Below, piece by piece: positions 15,443 to 26,488 of a DNA stretch of 64,000 nucleotides. The stretch covers positions 248,001-312,000 of the forward strand of contig NZ_ATAO01000206.1 in assembly GCF_000455825.1 (NCBI RefSeq). The letters are read 5' to 3'. The position numbers were made by a program, and so were the translations under genes. This DNA is from Microbacterium maritypicum MF109. Lineage in GTDB: Bacteria > Actinomycetota > Actinomycetes > Actinomycetales > Microbacteriaceae. Numbering within the stretch: the first letter of the stretch is position 1; each line of letters opens with the position of its first letter. The notes under the pieces were generated by a model. The model did no database searches. It had not been told where the DNA came from and was given only the letters and a program-made list of their open reading frames with translations.

Positions 15443-16942
15443 CTAGTCTTCCTTCCCAGATGAGTGGTTCCCGGTCGATGAGCGTTGCAGGAGTGCGAGG
15501 AACATCGCGTCCGTCCCGTGTCGGTGCGGCCACAGCTGGGCGCTACCCGACCCCTCCCGCCCCTCCTCGGCCAGATCGATCGGTGAGCGAGCGACATCGG
15601 CGATGGCCGCGCGCGCATCGAGTTCGACGACGTCGGTGCGGTCGCGCAGGACCTCCTTGACGACGCCCGTCGTCTCGGCGAGGTGAGGAGAGCACGTGAC
15701 GTACGCGACGATCCCGCCCGGGGCCAGAGCATCGACGGCGGAGGAGAGCAGCTCCACCTGGAGCGGAACGAGCTCGGCGACGTCGGCCGGAGACTTGCGC
15801 CACCGTGCTTCCGGACGGCGGCGCAGCGCACCGAGGCCCGTGCAGGGGGCGTCCACGAGGATGCGGTCGAACTCGCCCGGCCGCGATGCGGCGAGGGTGC
15901 GCCCGCCCTGCTCGTGCACCACGACGTCACCGGGAACCGCCCTGAGCGCCTTGCGGACGAGTCGCGCGCGGACCGGGACGATCTCGTTCGCCTCCAGCGT
16001 CGCCTCGTGCTGACGCGCGATCGCGGCGAGGAGTGCCGTCTTGCCGCCGGGACCGGCGCACAGGTCGAGCCAGCGCTCCCCCGTCTTGATGGGCGCGGCG
16101 CCCGCGAGCGCGAGCGCGACGAGCTGGGACCCCTCGTCCTGCACGCGCACGGTACCGCCCGAGGCTTCCACCGGCCGACGCGGATCGCCTCCGGGAGACG
16201 CGAAGGCGGTCGGCGCGTAGGGAAGTCGGGGCTCATCGGGCTCCGCCAGGCCGGGGAGGGCGACGAGGGTGACCTCGGGCGAGGCGTTGTCGGCATCGAG
16301 AAGAGCGTCCAGTTCCTCTCCGCGCCCCTCGGCCGCCAGAGCGCGACGCAAGGCGCGGATCACCCAGACCGGGTGTGCGGAACGCAGAGCGAGGCGCTCG
16401 TCGTCGGAGCGTGCCCCGCTCTCGATGCGTTCCTGCCAGTCCTCGCTCGATTCGCGCGTGATACGTCGGAGCACCGCGTTCGCGAAGCTCGATGCGCCAC
16501 GGCCGGACTCTGAGGCCACGAGGTTCACCGACTCGTTGACAGCCGCATGCGAGGCGACGCGGGTGGCGAGCAGCTGGTGCACCGCGAGGCGCAGCGCATC
16601 GAGCACGGCCGGATCGATGCTGTCGGTCGAACGATCCGCCGCAGCGGCGATGATCGCATCATACGTGCCGAGTCGTCGCAGCGTGCCGTAGGTCAGCTCG
16701 GTCGCGAGGGCCGCGTCCTGCGGAGAGAGCCGCGCATCGGCGATCGCCGGAGGAAGGACGAGGTTCGCATAGGCATCCGTCTCGGACACCGCGCGCAGCA
16801 CGTCGTAAGCCACCCGTCGCGCGGGTTGCACGGTACGGACGCGGCCACGCTGACCGTCGCGACGAGCCTCTGTCGCTCCCCGCCCGCCACGCGGCCGTCC
16901 GTTCGACGGCTGCGGCCGCCGGGGTCGTCCGTCTTCGCTCAT
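15443..16942 (-). CDS. rsmB: 16S rRNA m5C methyltransferase RsmB
   Basis: A SAM-dependent methyltransferase for a cytosine in 16S rRNA (C967 in E. coli). The 499-aa protein has a basic, low-complexity leader (about 1-35), a NusB-like RNA-binding domain (about 38-170) and a C-terminal Rossmann methyltransferase. SAM contacts are in DLCAGPGGKT. The two catalytic cysteines of the m5C family are in VDAPCTGLG and YVTCSPH. ATGA overlap with fmt fixes the start. The metK-priA-fmt-rsmB-rpe order is typical of actinobacteria. Confidence 0.93.
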   Translation of the reverse strand: MSEDGRPRRPQPSNGRPRGGRGATEARRDGQRGRVRTVQPARRVAYDVLRAVSETDAYANLVLPPAIADARLSPQDAALATELTYGTLRRLGTYDAIIAAAADRSTDSIDPAVLDALRLAVHQLLATRVASHAAVNESVNLVASESGRGASSFANAVLRRITRESSEDWQERIESGARSDDERLALRSAHPVWVIRALRRALAAEGRGEELDALLDADNASPEVTLVALPGLAEPDEPRLPYAPTAFASPGGDPRRPVEASGGTVRVQDEGSQLVALALAGAAPIKTGERWLDLCAGPGGKTALLAAIARQHEATLEANEIVPVRARLVRKALRAVPGDVVVHEQGGRTLAASRPGEFDRILVDAPCTGLGALRRRPEARWRKSPADVAELVPLQVELLSSAVDALAPGGIVAYVTCSPHLAETTGVVKEVLRDRTDVVELDARAAIADVARSPIDLAEEGREGSGSAQLWPHRHGTDAMFLALLQRSSTGNHSSGKED

Positions 16943-17859
16943 GATCCCGCCACCAATTCATCGACCCCGCGCAGACCGCGCCACCAGTCGACGGCATTCA
17001 TCGCTCCCTTGCCCGCGGGCTGAACCCTGGTGACGGCCAGCGGCCCGGTGGACGTGCCGATGTGGAGCGCCGTCTTGGCGCCACGAAGACGTCCTGGGGC
17101 CAGCGCTTCGGCCTCCGGCGCAGGGACCGCTTCCAGCACCTTCAGCGGCTGCCCGGCGACGGTGGTGTGCGCGCCCGGTTCCGGGGTCACCCCACGGAAC
17201 CGGGCGAACACGACATCGAGCGGCTGGTTCCAGTCGAGCAGTCCGTCGGCGAGCGTCAGCTTGGCGGCGAAGGTCGGCTCGCCCTGCTGAGGCACCGCTA
17301 CCGCTGTACCGTCCGCGATCCCCGAGACCACGTCGGCCGTGAGTTCGGCGCCGTCCAGCGCGAGCGCCTCGAGCGCCTCTCCCGCCGTCGCCGTCGCGGG
17401 AAGGTCGATCGTGCGGCTCGCGAAGACGTCGCCGGCATCCAGCTCCGCGACGAGCTGGAAGACGCTGGCACCGAGAACCTCGTCGCCGGCGATCAGTGCG
17501 CGCTGCACCGGAGCCGCGCCCCGCCAGGCGGGCAGCACGGAGAAGTGCAGGTTGATCCAGCCCGCGGTCGGCGCCGAGAGCAGCGGCTCGCGCACGAGCC
17601 CGCCGTAAGCCACGATCACACCGAGGTCCGCCCGCAGGGCCGAGATCGCTTCGGTCGCGGCGTCATCGAGCCGAGCGGCCTTGATCACGGGGAGGCCCAG
17701 TTCGACGGCCGCTTGAGCCACGGGCGACGGAGTCAGCACCCGACGACGCCCGAGAGGTGCGTCCGGTCGGGTGACGACCGCGGCGATGTCGTGGGACACC
17801 GCGAGGCGACGAAGGGTGGGCACGGCCGCAGCGGGGGTGCCGGCGAAGACGAGGCGCAT
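16939..17859 (-). CDS. fmt: Methionyl-tRNA formyltransferase
   Basis: Formylates the initiator Met-tRNA using 10-formyl-tetrahydrofolate. The 306-aa protein starts with the formyltransferase fold MRLVFAGTPAAAVP. The active-site segment is NLHFSVLPAWRGAAPVQ, with the catalytic histidine and the tRNA-binding loop, and a C-terminal OB-like domain follows (about residues 205-300). It begins 18 nt after priA and overlaps rsmB by 4 nt. No deformylase gene is nearby. Confidence 0.96.
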   Translation of the reverse strand: MRLVFAGTPAAAVPTLRRLAVSHDIAAVVTRPDAPLGRRRVLTPSPVAQAAVELGLPVIKAARLDDAATEAISALRADLGVIVAYGGLVREPLLSAPTAGWINLHFSVLPAWRGAAPVQRALIAGDEVLGASVFQLVAELDAGDVFASRTIDLPATATAGEALEALALDGAELTADVVSGIADGTAVAVPQQGEPTFAAKLTLADGLLDWNQPLDVVFARFRGVTPEPGAHTTVAGQPLKVLEAVPAPEAEALAPGRLRGAKTALHIGTSTGPLAVTRVQPAGKGAMNAVDWWRGLRGVDELVAGS

Positions 17860-17877
17860 GAAGGTTCTCCGGAAGGG

Positions 17878-19836
17878 TCAGAGCTCTGGTTCGAGGATAT
17901 CGAGGCGGACGGAGAGCGTGCTCTTGGTCGCACGTCCCTTTCGGCGACGCCCGCTCACTGCTTCGGCCACGACCGCGGCGCGCAGTGCGGTCGCCACCCG
18001 CGCTCCGGCGCCGTAGTCGAACCGAACGAGCGCCCGCACCCGTGGAGGGACGTCGTCGGATTCGACCGGGACGGGCCCGAGCACCGCGTCGGGAGGCAGC
18101 GCGAGCTCGGTCAGCGCGGCGAGAGCGCCGGAGACCGCGGGAGCCGACCCCTGGATCAGGGCCACCCGGGTCGTCGGCGGCATGTGCAGAGGTGCCCTGC
18201 TGTCGAGCTCCATGCGGGCGTGGCCCGCCTGATTCCAGGTCGCGAGCGCCTTCGCGGCCGCGCCGTTCACTCCGACCAGATGGATCGGTGCGCCGGGTGC
18301 GGCGAGGGCCGCCGCGTTCGACCACCAGCGCAGGCAGGACTCGGCGACGCGCAGATCGGGCGCCTGGAGCATCCGTGGGCCGTCGAGCAGGACGACGGCA
18401 CGATATCCGCCGTCGGCGATCGGCTCGGCACCACGGGTCGCCACCACGAGCGCGGGCTTGGAGGGAACCCGCTCCACCGGGTGCGCACTGTCGGCGACGA
18501 TCACGCGCACGCCCGGGAACGCCCGACCCAGTTCGTCGGCGGTGCGCTCGCTCCCGGATGAGGCCAACCGCAGCTTGGTGGAGGAGCACGACGGGCATGA
18601 CCATGCGCTGGCCGATCGACCGCACCAGGCGCACACCGGCACGGCACCGCGATGCTTCGCCCCGAGCGGACCGCCGCAGTGCGCGCATCGAGCCGGGGCC
18701 CGGCATTCCGCACACACCAGCGACGGGGAGAAACCCGGTCGCGAGACCTGCACGAGCACCGGTCCCTCTGCTGCGGCGGAACGGGCGGCGAGAAACGCGG
18801 AAGACGGCATCCGCTGGGCGGTGGGTTGTTCCATCTCCTGGGGCGTGCTGAGCACGACGCGGGGCAACACGCGGCGCGTTGCTCTGACGTCCTGCAACCA
18901 GCCGAGGGCGACCAGACGTTCCACATCGGTCGTCCGGGTGTGCCCGGCGAAGAGCAGCGCCGATCCCTCGAGCTCCTGACGCAGCAGCGCAGCATCACGC
19001 GCATTGACGTACGGGGCCAGCGGCTCCCCCAGGAGAGGATCGCCGTCGTCCCAGATCGCCACCATGCCGGCGACGACCGGCGAGTAGACCGCCGAACGGT
19101 TTCCCACCACGACGCACGGCGCGTCCTCGAGCGTGCGCAGGAAGCCGCGATAGCGATCGGGGTTGGTCTGACGGGAGTCATGGCGCACGATCGCTGCGAC
19201 GGGCACGAGGACCTCGAGCGCGGCGAGAAGTCGATCGAGGTCACGGCTGTCGGGGACCACGATGATCGACGACTTCCCCGCGGCGAGCATCCGCGCCGCC
19301 GAGGCCGCCAGCAACCGGGACCATCCCTGAACCCCGTCGACGAGTTGCGGAATCGCCTCGACGGCCGCCCGTCCACCCGCATCGAGCACGACATCGAGGC
19401 CCTCGTAGAGACCGACGGTCTCTTCTGCCGCGATGAGCGCATCCGCCGTCGGCGCCTCGGCCGGTGTGTCGGCGGTCCAGGCCTTCTCGACGCGCACCTG
19501 GCGCTTGGGGATGACGAGCCGAAGCACATCGGAGGCCGAACCCGCGGCGCGATCCGCCACGCGGCGTGCGAGCGTGTGCAGGCGCTCCGGAAGCACCGGC
19601 ACCAGCGACACCACGCTCTCGACTTCCGAGAGCGCCCGGTCGGCGTCGTCCTCGGTGTCGACGTCGACGACATAGCCGTCGATCACACGCCCGGCGGAGC
19701 GCAGCGGGACCTGCACGCGAACACCACGCGGCACCTCGCCCCACTCGGGAGGCAACGCGTAGTCGAAGAGCCGATCGAGCTGCGGCAGGGGCGAATCGAG
19801 GAGCACGCGCGCGATGCGCCGGCTCTCCGGAGGCAT
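17878..19836 (-). CDS. priA: PriA-like primosomal protein N' without a helicase active site
   Basis: PriA recognises stalled forks and reloads the replisome. This 652-aa version keeps the N-terminal DNA 3'-end binding domain (about 1-110) and all eight zinc cysteines (C375, C378, C384, C387, C402, C405, C414, C417). The Walker A region reads DGVQGWSRLL (about 167-176) instead of the GxTGSGKT type, and the Walker B/DEEH box has become IWDDGDPL (261-268). It therefore probably cannot hydrolyse ATP, as reported for other actinobacterial PriA-like proteins. The ATG at 19836 lies 17 nt after the metK stop. A role as a structural restart factor is inference. Confidence 0.85.
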   Translation of the reverse strand: MPPESRRIARVLLDSPLPQLDRLFDYALPPEWGEVPRGVRVQVPLRSAGRVIDGYVVDVDTEDDADRALSEVESVVSLVPVLPERLHTLARRVADRAAGSASDVLRLVIPKRQVRVEKAWTADTPAEAPTADALIAAEETVGLYEGLDVVLDAGGRAAVEAIPQLVDGVQGWSRLLAASAARMLAAGKSSIIVVPDSRDLDRLLAALEVLVPVAAIVRHDSRQTNPDRYRGFLRTLEDAPCVVVGNRSAVYSPVVAGMVAIWDDGDPLLGEPLAPYVNARDAALLRQELEGSALLFAGHTRTTDVERLVALGWLQDVRATRRVLPRVVLSTPQEMEQPTAQRMPSSAFLAARSAAAEGPVLVQVSRPGFSPSLVCAECRAPARCAHCGGPLGAKHRGAVPVCAWCGRSASAWSCPSCSSTKLRLASSGSERTADELGRAFPGVRVIVADSAHPVERVPSKPALVVATRGAEPIADGGYRAVVLLDGPRMLQAPDLRVAESCLRWWSNAAALAAPGAPIHLVGVNGAAAKALATWNQAGHARMELDSRAPLHMPPTTRVALIQGSAPAVSGALAALTELALPPDAVLGPVPVESDDVPPRVRALVRFDYGAGARVATALRAAVVAEAVSGRRRKGRATKSTLSVRLDILEPEL

Positions 19837-19852
19837 CAGGACCGCGGTCCCA

Positions 19853-21046
19853 TCAGAGCCCGGCAGCGCGACGCAGCTCTTCGGCGCGGTCGGTGCGCTC
19901 CCAGGTGAAGTCGGGGAGCTCGCGGCCGAAGTGCCCGTAGGCGGCCGTCTGGGCGTAGATCGGACGCAGCAGGTCGAGCTGCTCGATGATCGCCTGCGGG
20001 CGCAGGTCGAACACCTCGTTGATCGCCCGCGTGATGACTTCATCCGACACCGTGCCGGTCCCGAAGGACTCGACGTAGAGACCGACGGGACGGGCGACGC
20101 CGATGGCATAGGCGACCTGTACCTCGAGACGCTCCGCCAAGCCTGCGGCGACGGCGTTCTTCGCCACCCAGCGCGTGGCGTATGCACCGGAACGGTCGAC
20201 CTTGGACGGGTCTTTGCCGCTGAACGCCCCACCGCCGTGACGCGATGCTCCGCCGTAGGTGTCGATGATGATCTTGCGACCGGTCAGACCCGCGTCGCCC
20301 TTGGGGCCACCGGTGACGAAGGGACCCGCGGGGTTGATGTAGAGGGTGACGTCGTCGAGATCGAGACCTGTCGTCGCGAGCACCGGGTCGATCACGTGCG
20401 CACGGACCTGAGCCTGAAGCTCTTCCTGCGAGATGTCGGGGTGGTGCTGCGTGGAGACCACGACGGCATCGACGGTCTTCGGAGTGAAGCCGTCGTACCC
20501 GAGGGTGACCTGGGTCTTGCCGTCGGGGCGCAGGAAGGGCAGCTCCCCGCCGCGACGCACCTCGGCGAGACGCTCCGACAGACGGTGAGCGGTCCACGCG
20601 GCCATCGGCATGAGCTGAGGCGTCTCGTTGGTCGCGAAGCCGAACATGATGCCCTGATCGCCGGCGCCGAGGCCGTCGAGCGGGTCCACCGAGGACCCGT
20701 CGCGGTGCTCCTGCGCGCTGTCGACGCCATGGGCGATGTCGGTCGACTGCTCGCCGACCGAGATGCTGACGCCGCACGAGGAGCCGTCGAAGCCGGTGTC
20801 GCTCGAGGTGTATCCGATGCCGTTCACGACCTGACGGACGATCGTGGGGATGTCGACGTATGCCTCGGTCCGGATCTCACCTGCCACATGGACGAGGCCC
20901 GTCGTGACGAGCGTCTCGACTGCGACGCGCGAGCCCGTGTCCTTCGCGATGAGGCCGTCGAGGATGCTGTCCGAGATCTGGTCGCAGATCTTGTCCGGGT
21001 GCCCTTCGGTGACGGACTCGGACGTGAACAGACGCAGGGCGCTCAT
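19853..21046 (-). CDS. metK: S-adenosylmethionine synthetase
   Basis: Makes SAM from ATP and methionine. The 397-aa enzyme opens with [20 protein letters not shown] (the ATP/metal-binding GHPDK), and has the [10 protein letters not shown] loop and the P-loop-like [16 protein letters not shown]. The start ATG at 21046 has GGAG 7 nt upstream; longer readings would run through the rpoZ terminator. It heads the metK-priA-fmt-rsmB-rpe-his-trp-lgt run. No SAM riboswitch is visible upstream. Confidence 0.97.
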   Translation of the reverse strand: MSALRLFTSESVTEGHPDKICDQISDSILDGLIAKDTGSRVAVETLVTTGLVHVAGEIRTEAYVDIPTIVRQVVNGIGYTSSDTGFDGSSCGVSISVGEQSTDIAHGVDSAQEHRDGSSVDPLDGLGAGDQGIMFGFATNETPQLMPMAAWTAHRLSERLAEVRRGGELPFLRPDGKTQVTLGYDGFTPKTVDAVVVSTQHHPDISQEELQAQVRAHVIDPVLATTGLDLDDVTLYINPAGPFVTGGPKGDAGLTGRKIIIDTYGGASRHGGGAFSGKDPSKVDRSGAYATRWVAKNAVAAGLAERLEVQVAYAIGVARPVGLYVESFGTGTVSDEVITRAINEVFDLRPQAIIEQLDLLRPIYAQTAAYGHFGRELPDFTWERTDRAEELRRAAGL

Positions 21047-21095
21047 CGGTACTCCAGAACGGGACGGACGGAAGGAGGGTGTTGCACCCATTCTG

Positions 21096-21127
21096 GACCG
21101 CGCCTCCGACAGACGGGAGGCGCGGTC
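21096..21127 (-). terminator. Hairpin terminator between rpoZ and metK
   Basis: A perfect 12-bp stem (21096-21107 with 21116-21127) with an 8-nt loop lies 7 nt after the rpoZ stop. No T-tract follows. It separates the pyr-gmk-rpoZ unit from the metK unit. CAGAAT just beyond the stem could be part of a metK promoter. Confidence 0.7.
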
Positions 21128-21134
21128 TCGAATA

Positions 21135-21389
21135 TCACTCTGCGTGACGCAGACGGAGCTTGTCCTCGTTGATCTCGTGCAGGGCGATCGTGAGCGGCTT
21201 GTCCTCGACGGACGAGTCCACGAGCGGGCCGACGTTGTCGAAGAGGTTTCCCTCGTGCAGGTCGGAGTAGTAGTCGTTGATCTGACGCGCACGCTTGGCG
21301 GCGTAGATGACGAGCTCGTACTTCGAGTCGACGCGGTCGAGCAGGTTGTCGATGGGGGGATCGATGATTCCGTTGTTGTGTCCGGCCAT
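21135..21389 (-). CDS. rpoZ: RNA polymerase omega subunit
   Basis: The small subunit that helps assemble the beta' subunit of RNA polymerase. The 84-aa product has the family's [24 protein letters not shown] core and an actinobacterial C-terminal extension with many acidic residues. Its ATG has a strong ribosome site (AGGAGG, 7 nt upstream). It follows gmk after 65 bp, and a hairpin terminator follows it. Confidence 0.95.
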   Translation of the reverse strand: MAGHNNGIIDPPIDNLLDRVDSKYELVIYAAKRARQINDYYSDLHEGNLFDNVGPLVDSSVEDKPLTIALHEINEDKLRLRHAE

Positions 21390-21454
21390 GGTGAGACCTC
21401 CTGATCAGGCGACGGGATCGTCGCGAAGACGGTGCGAAAGGCGCGCGAAGACGC

Positions 21455-22366
21455 TCAGCGCGCAGAGCTTGTGGACAATTCTACGACCTCGCGAGCCGCG
21501 GTGGCGACGTCCTCGTTCACGACGAGGTGGTCGAACTCGTTCTGGGCGGCGAGTTCGACCTTCGCGGTGCGCAGTCTTCTGGCCCGTTCCTCGGCGTCTT
21601 CCGTGCCTCGCCCGACCAGTCGATGCACCAGTTCATCCCAACTCGGGGGCAGCAGGAATATCAGCGTCGCCGACGGCTCTGCACGACGCACCTGACGGGC
21701 GCCCTGGAGGTCGATCTCGAGGAGCACGGTCTTGCCCTCGGCCAGTGCGGCGTCGATCGGCGCGCGTGGCGTGCCGTAGCGGGAGCGGTTGTGCACCACG
21801 GCGTACTCGAGCAGCTCGTCGTCGGCGATCAGCCGGTCGAACTCGGCGTCGTCCACGAAGTAGTAGTGCACGCCGTCGATCTCACCGGGGCGGGGCGGCC
21901 GGGTCGTGGCCGATACCGACAGGTGGATCTCCGGGTTGTGCTCGCGGATATGCGCGGCGACGGTCCCCTTCCCCACAGCGGTGGGGCCGGCGAGCACCAA
22001 CAGGCGGCTCCGTGCGTCGCGCGGGGTCGGCACCGGGAAGCGCGAATCGAGCCAGGCCTCCAGCACCCGGCGCTGGCGCGCGCCGAGACCGCCGAGACGC
22101 TTGACCGGGGAGATGTGCAGCTCATCGAGCACGCGGTCACGCTTGCCCGCACCGATCGCGGGGAGCGCCAGCAGGAAGTCGGTGATGCGCATCGACCCCT
22201 CCACCGAGTCGGCATCGGCCGTCGCGCGGTGCAGGACGGTCTGCGGGGTCACCACGCGCATCGTCAGGTCGCGTTTGACCGATGCCCTGGCGCGGCGCCG
22301 TTCCACGGCACGGCGGGCGGCCGCGGCCCTGTCGACCTCGGGAACCGTACGCTGCGCGTCAGGCAC
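21455..22366 (-). CDS. gmk: mIHF-guanylate kinase fusion
   Basis: A 303-aa protein with two complete parts. Residues 1-105 match the actinobacterial integration host factor mIHF: a basic Ala/Arg helix ([21 protein letters not shown] is in this region) and then the helix-hairpin-helix [20 protein letters not shown] and [18 protein letters not shown]. Residues about 121-303 are guanylate kinase, with Walker [10 protein letters not shown] at 127-135 and the GMP-binding [17 protein letters not shown]. It phosphorylates GMP to GDP. In many actinobacteria mihF and gmk are separate neighbours; here no stop or good internal ribosome site separates them. The GTG at 22366 overlaps pyrF by 8 nt. Confidence 0.88.
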   Translation of the reverse strand: MPDAQRTVPEVDRAAAARRAVERRRARASVKRDLTMRVVTPQTVLHRATADADSVEGSMRITDFLLALPAIGAGKRDRVLDELHISPVKRLGGLGARQRRVLEAWLDSRFPVPTPRDARSRLLVLAGPTAVGKGTVAAHIREHNPEIHLSVSATTRPPRPGEIDGVHYYFVDDAEFDRLIADDELLEYAVVHNRSRYGTPRAPIDAALAEGKTVLLEIDLQGARQVRRAEPSATLIFLLPPSWDELVHRLVGRGTEDAEERARRLRTAKVELAAQNEFDHLVVNEDVATAAREVVELSTSSAR

Positions 22367-23204
22367 GCGCCACCTCCAAGTACTCGGCCGCACGCGCGGT
22401 GATGGCGGTCGCCAGGTCGGCGGGACCGGCGGAGAGGATGCTGCGGCTCTCGCTCGCGATCACGGCATCCGCCATCGAGCCGAAGCGAAGGCGGAGATCA
22501 GCGGGAGTCGCGCCCTGCGCGCCGAACCCCGGAGCGAGGATGGGGGCGACCGGGCCGAACGGCGAAAGGCCTGCGGCCGCCCAGTCCACGGTCGCGCCGA
22601 CGACGAAGCCGAAGCTCCCCCACTCGCCTGCGCCCGAGGCTGCGGCATTGCGTGCGGAGACCTCCCCGATGATCGCGGCAGACACCGTCTCATCGCTCGC
22701 AGTGATCGAACGCTGGATGCCCGCTGCCTCGGGGTTGCTGGTGGCGGCGAGCACGAACACGCCCTTGCCGTGCTCTTCGGCGAGGGCGAAGGACCCGTCG
22801 AGGGCACCGACGCCGAGGAAGGGATTCACCGTGAGCGCGTCGGCTTCGAGCGAGGATCCCGGCGTCAACCACGCCTTCGCGTAGTCGTCCATGGTCGATC
22901 CGATGTCGCCACGCTTCGCATCGGCGATCACGAGCAGATCTGCGGCACGTGCCGCCGCGAGCACCTCTTCGAGAGCTGCGAAGCCTGCGGAACCGAAGCG
23001 CTCGAAGAACGACACCTGAGGCTTCACGAAGCCCACCCGACCGGCCGCCGCCTCGACGGTGCGGAGGCCGAACTCACGGACACCGTGCGCGTCGTCGGTC
23101 AGCCCCCACGCAGCGAGCAGTGCCGCGTGGGGGTCGACGCCGACGCAGAGCGGGCCCCGCGCACTCAGCGCGGACCGTGTGCGTTCGCCGAAGCGTTCGC
23201 TCAC
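22359..23204 (-). CDS. pyrF: Orotidine 5'-phosphate decarboxylase
   Basis: Decarboxylates OMP to UMP, the last step of de novo pyrimidine synthesis. At 281 aa it is the longer, class 2 type found in actinobacteria. The catalytic segment is [14 protein letters not shown], the N-terminal substrate segment is LCVGVDPH, and the phosphate-binding end is [12 protein letters not shown]. The GTG start overlaps the carB stop by 4 nt (GTGA). Confidence 0.96.
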   Translation of the reverse strand: MSERFGERTRSALSARGPLCVGVDPHAALLAAWGLTDDAHGVREFGLRTVEAAAGRVGFVKPQVSFFERFGSAGFAALEEVLAAARAADLLVIADAKRGDIGSTMDDYAKAWLTPGSSLEADALTVNPFLGVGALDGSFALAEEHGKGVFVLAATSNPEAAGIQRSITASDETVSAAIIGEVSARNAAASGAGEWGSFGFVVGATVDWAAAGLSPFGPVAPILAPGFGAQGATPADLRLRFGSMADAVIASESRSILSAGPADLATAITARAAEYLEVARA

Positions 23205-26200
23205 AGTGCCGCCTTCCGGTCCAGCGCGTACTCCTGCAGGCTCTTGACCTGGAAGCCCTCGTGGGCCGCGTCCATCCCGCTCACGGCCGCGCCGAGCACA
23301 GCCATCGTGGTGAACAGCGCCTTGTCGGCGGCGACGGCGGCAGCGCGGATCTCGTAGCCGTCCGCTCGCGCGGCACCACCGGACGGAGTGTTCACGACGA
23401 TGTCGATCGAGCCCTCGTTGATGAGGTCCACGATGTTCTTCGCTCCCGACTCCTGCGTCTCGCTGTACTTCTCGACGACCGTGACGGCGATGCCGTTGCG
23501 CGAGAGGATCTCGGCGGTGCCCTCCGTCGCGACGATCGTGAAGCCGAGCTGCTGCAGACGGTGGGCGGGGAGGATGACAGCGCGCTTGTCCGAGTCGGCC
23601 ACCGAGATGAACACGGTTCCCGAGGTGGGCATGCCGCCGTAGGCCGCGGCCTGGCTCTTGGCGAACGCGGTCGGGAAGTCGCGGTCGATGCCCATGACCT
23701 CACCCGTGGAACGCATCTCCGGGCCGAGCACGGAATCGACGGTCTTGCCGTCGGCGGTGCGGAAGCGCTTGAACGGGAGCACGGCCTCCTTGACCGACAC
23801 GGGTGCGTCGAGCGGAACGCGCGAACCGTCCTGCTCGGGAAGCATCCCTTCGGCGCGCAGCTCGGCGACCGTCGAGCCCGTCATGATGCGGCTCGCAGCC
23901 TTGGCCATCGGGATGCCGAGTGCCTTCGACACGAACGGCACGGTGCGGCTGGCGCGCGGGTTGGCCTCGATCACGTAGAGCACGCCGGCGCTGATGGCGA
24001 ACTGCACGTTCAGGAGTCCGCGCACGCCCACGCCCTCGGCGATGGCCAGCGTGGCCTCCCGCACGCGGTCGACATCGGTCCGGCCGAGCGATACCGGCGG
24101 CAGCGTGCAGCTGGAGTCGCCGGAGTGGATGCCGGCCTCTTCGAGGTGCTCCATGACGCCACCGATGTACAGGTCGGTGCCATCGTAGAGCGCATCGACG
24201 TCGAGCTCGATCGCGTCGTCGAGGAAGCGGTCGACCAGGAGGGGCTTGCCTTCCTCGATGACGACCTCGCCCGCGGTGCGCACGAAGTAGTCGCGCAGCG
24301 ACGCGGTGTCGTACACGATCTCCATGCCGCGTCCGCCGAGCACGAAGCTCGGACGCACCAGCACCGGGTACCCGATCTCCTCGGCGATGCGCACGGCACC
24401 CTCGACGTCGATCGCGGTGCCGTTGCGCGGTGCGACGAGACCGGCCTCGTCGAGCAGCCGCGAGAAGAGCTCGCGCTCCTCCGCGAGGTCGATCGCCTCG
24501 GGGCTCGTGCCGAGCACCGTGTAGCCGGCGGCCTCGATGCCCTTCGCGAGTCCCAGGGGGGTCTGACCGCCGAGCTGACAGACGACACCGAGGATGGTGC
24601 CGCTCGCGGCCTCCGCATCGAGCACCTCCAGCACGTCTTCGAGCGTGAGCGGCTCGAAGTACAGGCGGTCGGAGGTGTCGTAGTCGGTCGAGACCGTCTC
24701 CGGGTTGCAGTTGACCATGACGGTCTCGAAGCCGGCATCGGACAGCGCGAACGAGGCGTGCACGCACGAGTAGTCGAACTCGACGCCCTGCCCGATGCGG
24801 TTCGGGCCCGATCCGATGATGACGACCTTGGTGCGTTCGGACGGCTCGACCTCGGTCTCGAAGTCGTAGCTCGAGTAGTGGTACGGCGTGAGAGCCGGGA
24901 ACTCGCCGGCGCAGGTGTCGACCGTCTTGTACACCGGGCGGATGCCGAGACCGTGGCGCACGCCGCGGACCTCGGCCTCAGAGGTTCCGCGGAGCTCGGC
25001 GAGCTGTGCGTCGGAGAAGCCGTGTTCCTTGGCGTAGCGGAGCGTCGCCGCATCCAGTTCGGATGCCTGGCGCACGACCTCGGCGACCTCGTTGATCAGC
25101 ACGATCTGGTCGAGGAACCACGGGTCGATCGCCGTCGCATCGAAGGCCTGCTCCACGGTCGCACCCTTGCGCAGCGCCTGCTGGAGGGTGACGATCCGAC
25201 CGTCGGTGGGGATCTTCGAGATCTCGAGCAGCTCCTCGACGGAGCGGTCCTCCACGCCCCAGTGGAAGCTCGATCCGCGCTTCTCGAGCGAGCGGAGCGC
25301 CTTCTGCAGCGCGGTCGCGTAGTTGCGGCCGATGGCCATGGCCTCGCCTACCGACTTCATGGTCGTGGTCAGCGTCGCGTCGGCGGCCGGGAACTTCTCG
25401 AAGGCGAACCGCGGCACCTTGACGACCACATAGTCGAGCGTGGGCTCGAAGCTCGCCGGCGTCACGCCCGTGATGTCGTTCGGGATCTCGTCGAGGCGGT
25501 AGCCGAGCGCGAGCTTGGCCGCGAGCTTCGCGATCGGGAATCCGGTGGCCTTCGAGGCGAGGGCGCTGGACCGCGAGACGCGCGGGTTCATCTCGATCAC
25601 GATGATGCGGCCGTTGGTCGGGTCGACCGCGAACTGGATGTTGCAGCCTCCGGTGTCGACGCCGACGGCGCGGATGATGTCGATCCCGATGTCGCGCATC
25701 TTCTGGTACTCGCGGTCGGTGAGGGTGAGCGCCGGGGCGACCGTGATCGAGTCGCCCGTGTGCACGCCGACCGGGTCGACGTTCTCGATGGAGCAGACGA
25801 CGACCGTGTTGTCGGCTGTGTCGCGCATGAGCTCGAGCTCGTACTCCTTCCAGCCGAGGATGGACTCCTCCAGGAGCACCTCGGTGGTCGGCGAGTCTCG
25901 CAGGCCGGCGCCGGCGATGCGGCGCAGGTCTTCCTCGTCGTAGGCGAAGCCCGACCCCAGGCCCCCCATCGTGAAGCTCGGGCGGACCACCATCGGGTAG
26001 CCCAGCTCGTCGGCAGCCGCCAGCACTTCGTCCATGGTGTGCGCGATGCGGGAGTCCGCCACGTCGGCACCGGCGTCGAGCACCAGCTGCTTGAAGATCT
26101 GGCGGTCCTCGCCCTTGTTGATCGCCTCGAAGTTGGCGCCGATCAGCTCGACGTCGTACTTCTCGAGGATGCCGTGGTTGTGCAGCTCGATCGCCGCGTT

Positions 26201-26488
26201 CAGCGCGGTCTGACCACCCAGTGTGGGCAGGATCGCGTCAGGACGCTCCTTCGCGATGATCGTCTCGATGACCTGCCAGGTGATCGGCTCGATGTACGTC
26301 GCGTCGGCGAAGTCGGGATCGGTCATGATGGTCGCCGGGTTGGAGTTGACCAGGATGACCCGGACGCCCTCCTCGCGCAGCACACGGCACGCCTGGGTGC
26401 CGGAATAGTCGAACTCGCAGGCCTGACCGATGACGATCGGGCCGGAGCCGATGACGAGGACGGAGTTGATGTCGTCGCGCTTGGGCAT
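23201..26488 (-). CDS. carB: Carbamoyl-phosphate synthase large subunit
   Basis: Makes carbamoyl phosphate from bicarbonate, two ATP and ammonia delivered by CarA, feeding both UMP and arginine synthesis. The 1095-aa protein has two tandem ATP-grasp halves (each with a GSGPIVIGQ or GSGPNRIGQ motif near its start), an oligomerisation domain between them and a C-terminal MGS-like allosteric domain (about 950-1090). Start and stop overlap the neighbours by 1 and 4 nt (TAATG, GTGA). Length is normal. Confidence 0.97.
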   Translation of the reverse strand: MPKRDDINSVLVIGSGPIVIGQACEFDYSGTQACRVLREEGVRVILVNSNPATIMTDPDFADATYIEPITWQVIETIIAKERPDAILPTLGGQTALNAAIELHNHGILEKYDVELIGANFEAINKGEDRQIFKQLVLDAGADVADSRIAHTMDEVLAAADELGYPMVVRPSFTMGGLGSGFAYDEEDLRRIAGAGLRDSPTTEVLLEESILGWKEYELELMRDTADNTVVVCSIENVDPVGVHTGDSITVAPALTLTDREYQKMRDIGIDIIRAVGVDTGGCNIQFAVDPTNGRIIVIEMNPRVSRSSALASKATGFPIAKLAAKLALGYRLDEIPNDITGVTPASFEPTLDYVVVKVPRFAFEKFPAADATLTTTMKSVGEAMAIGRNYATALQKALRSLEKRGSSFHWGVEDRSVEELLEISKIPTDGRIVTLQQALRKGATVEQAFDATAIDPWFLDQIVLINEVAEVVRQASELDAATLRYAKEHGFSDAQLAELRGTSEAEVRGVRHGLGIRPVYKTVDTCAGEFPALTPYHYSSYDFETEVEPSERTKVVIIGSGPNRIGQGVEFDYSCVHASFALSDAGFETVMVNCNPETVSTDYDTSDRLYFEPLTLEDVLEVLDAEAASGTILGVVCQLGGQTPLGLAKGIEAAGYTVLGTSPEAIDLAEERELFSRLLDEAGLVAPRNGTAIDVEGAVRIAEEIGYPVLVRPSFVLGGRGMEIVYDTASLRDYFVRTAGEVVIEEGKPLLVDRFLDDAIELDVDALYDGTDLYIGGVMEHLEEAGIHSGDSSCTLPPVSLGRTDVDRVREATLAIAEGVGVRGLLNVQFAISAGVLYVIEANPRASRTVPFVSKALGIPMAKAASRIMTGSTVAELRAEGMLPEQDGSRVPLDAPVSVKEAVLPFKRFRTADGKTVDSVLGPEMRSTGEVMGIDRDFPTAFAKSQAAAYGGMPTSGTVFISVADSDKRAVILPAHRLQQLGFTIVATEGTAEILSRNGIAVTVVEKYSETQESGAKNIVDLINEGSIDIVVNTPSGGAARADGYEIRAAAVAADKALFTTMAVLGAAVSGMDAAHEGFQVKSLQEYALDRKAAL

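Noticed and set aside
21047..21134. SAM riboswitch before metK
   Set aside because: The 88-bp gap holds only the rpoZ terminator hairpin and a plain ribosome site; no conserved riboswitch core.
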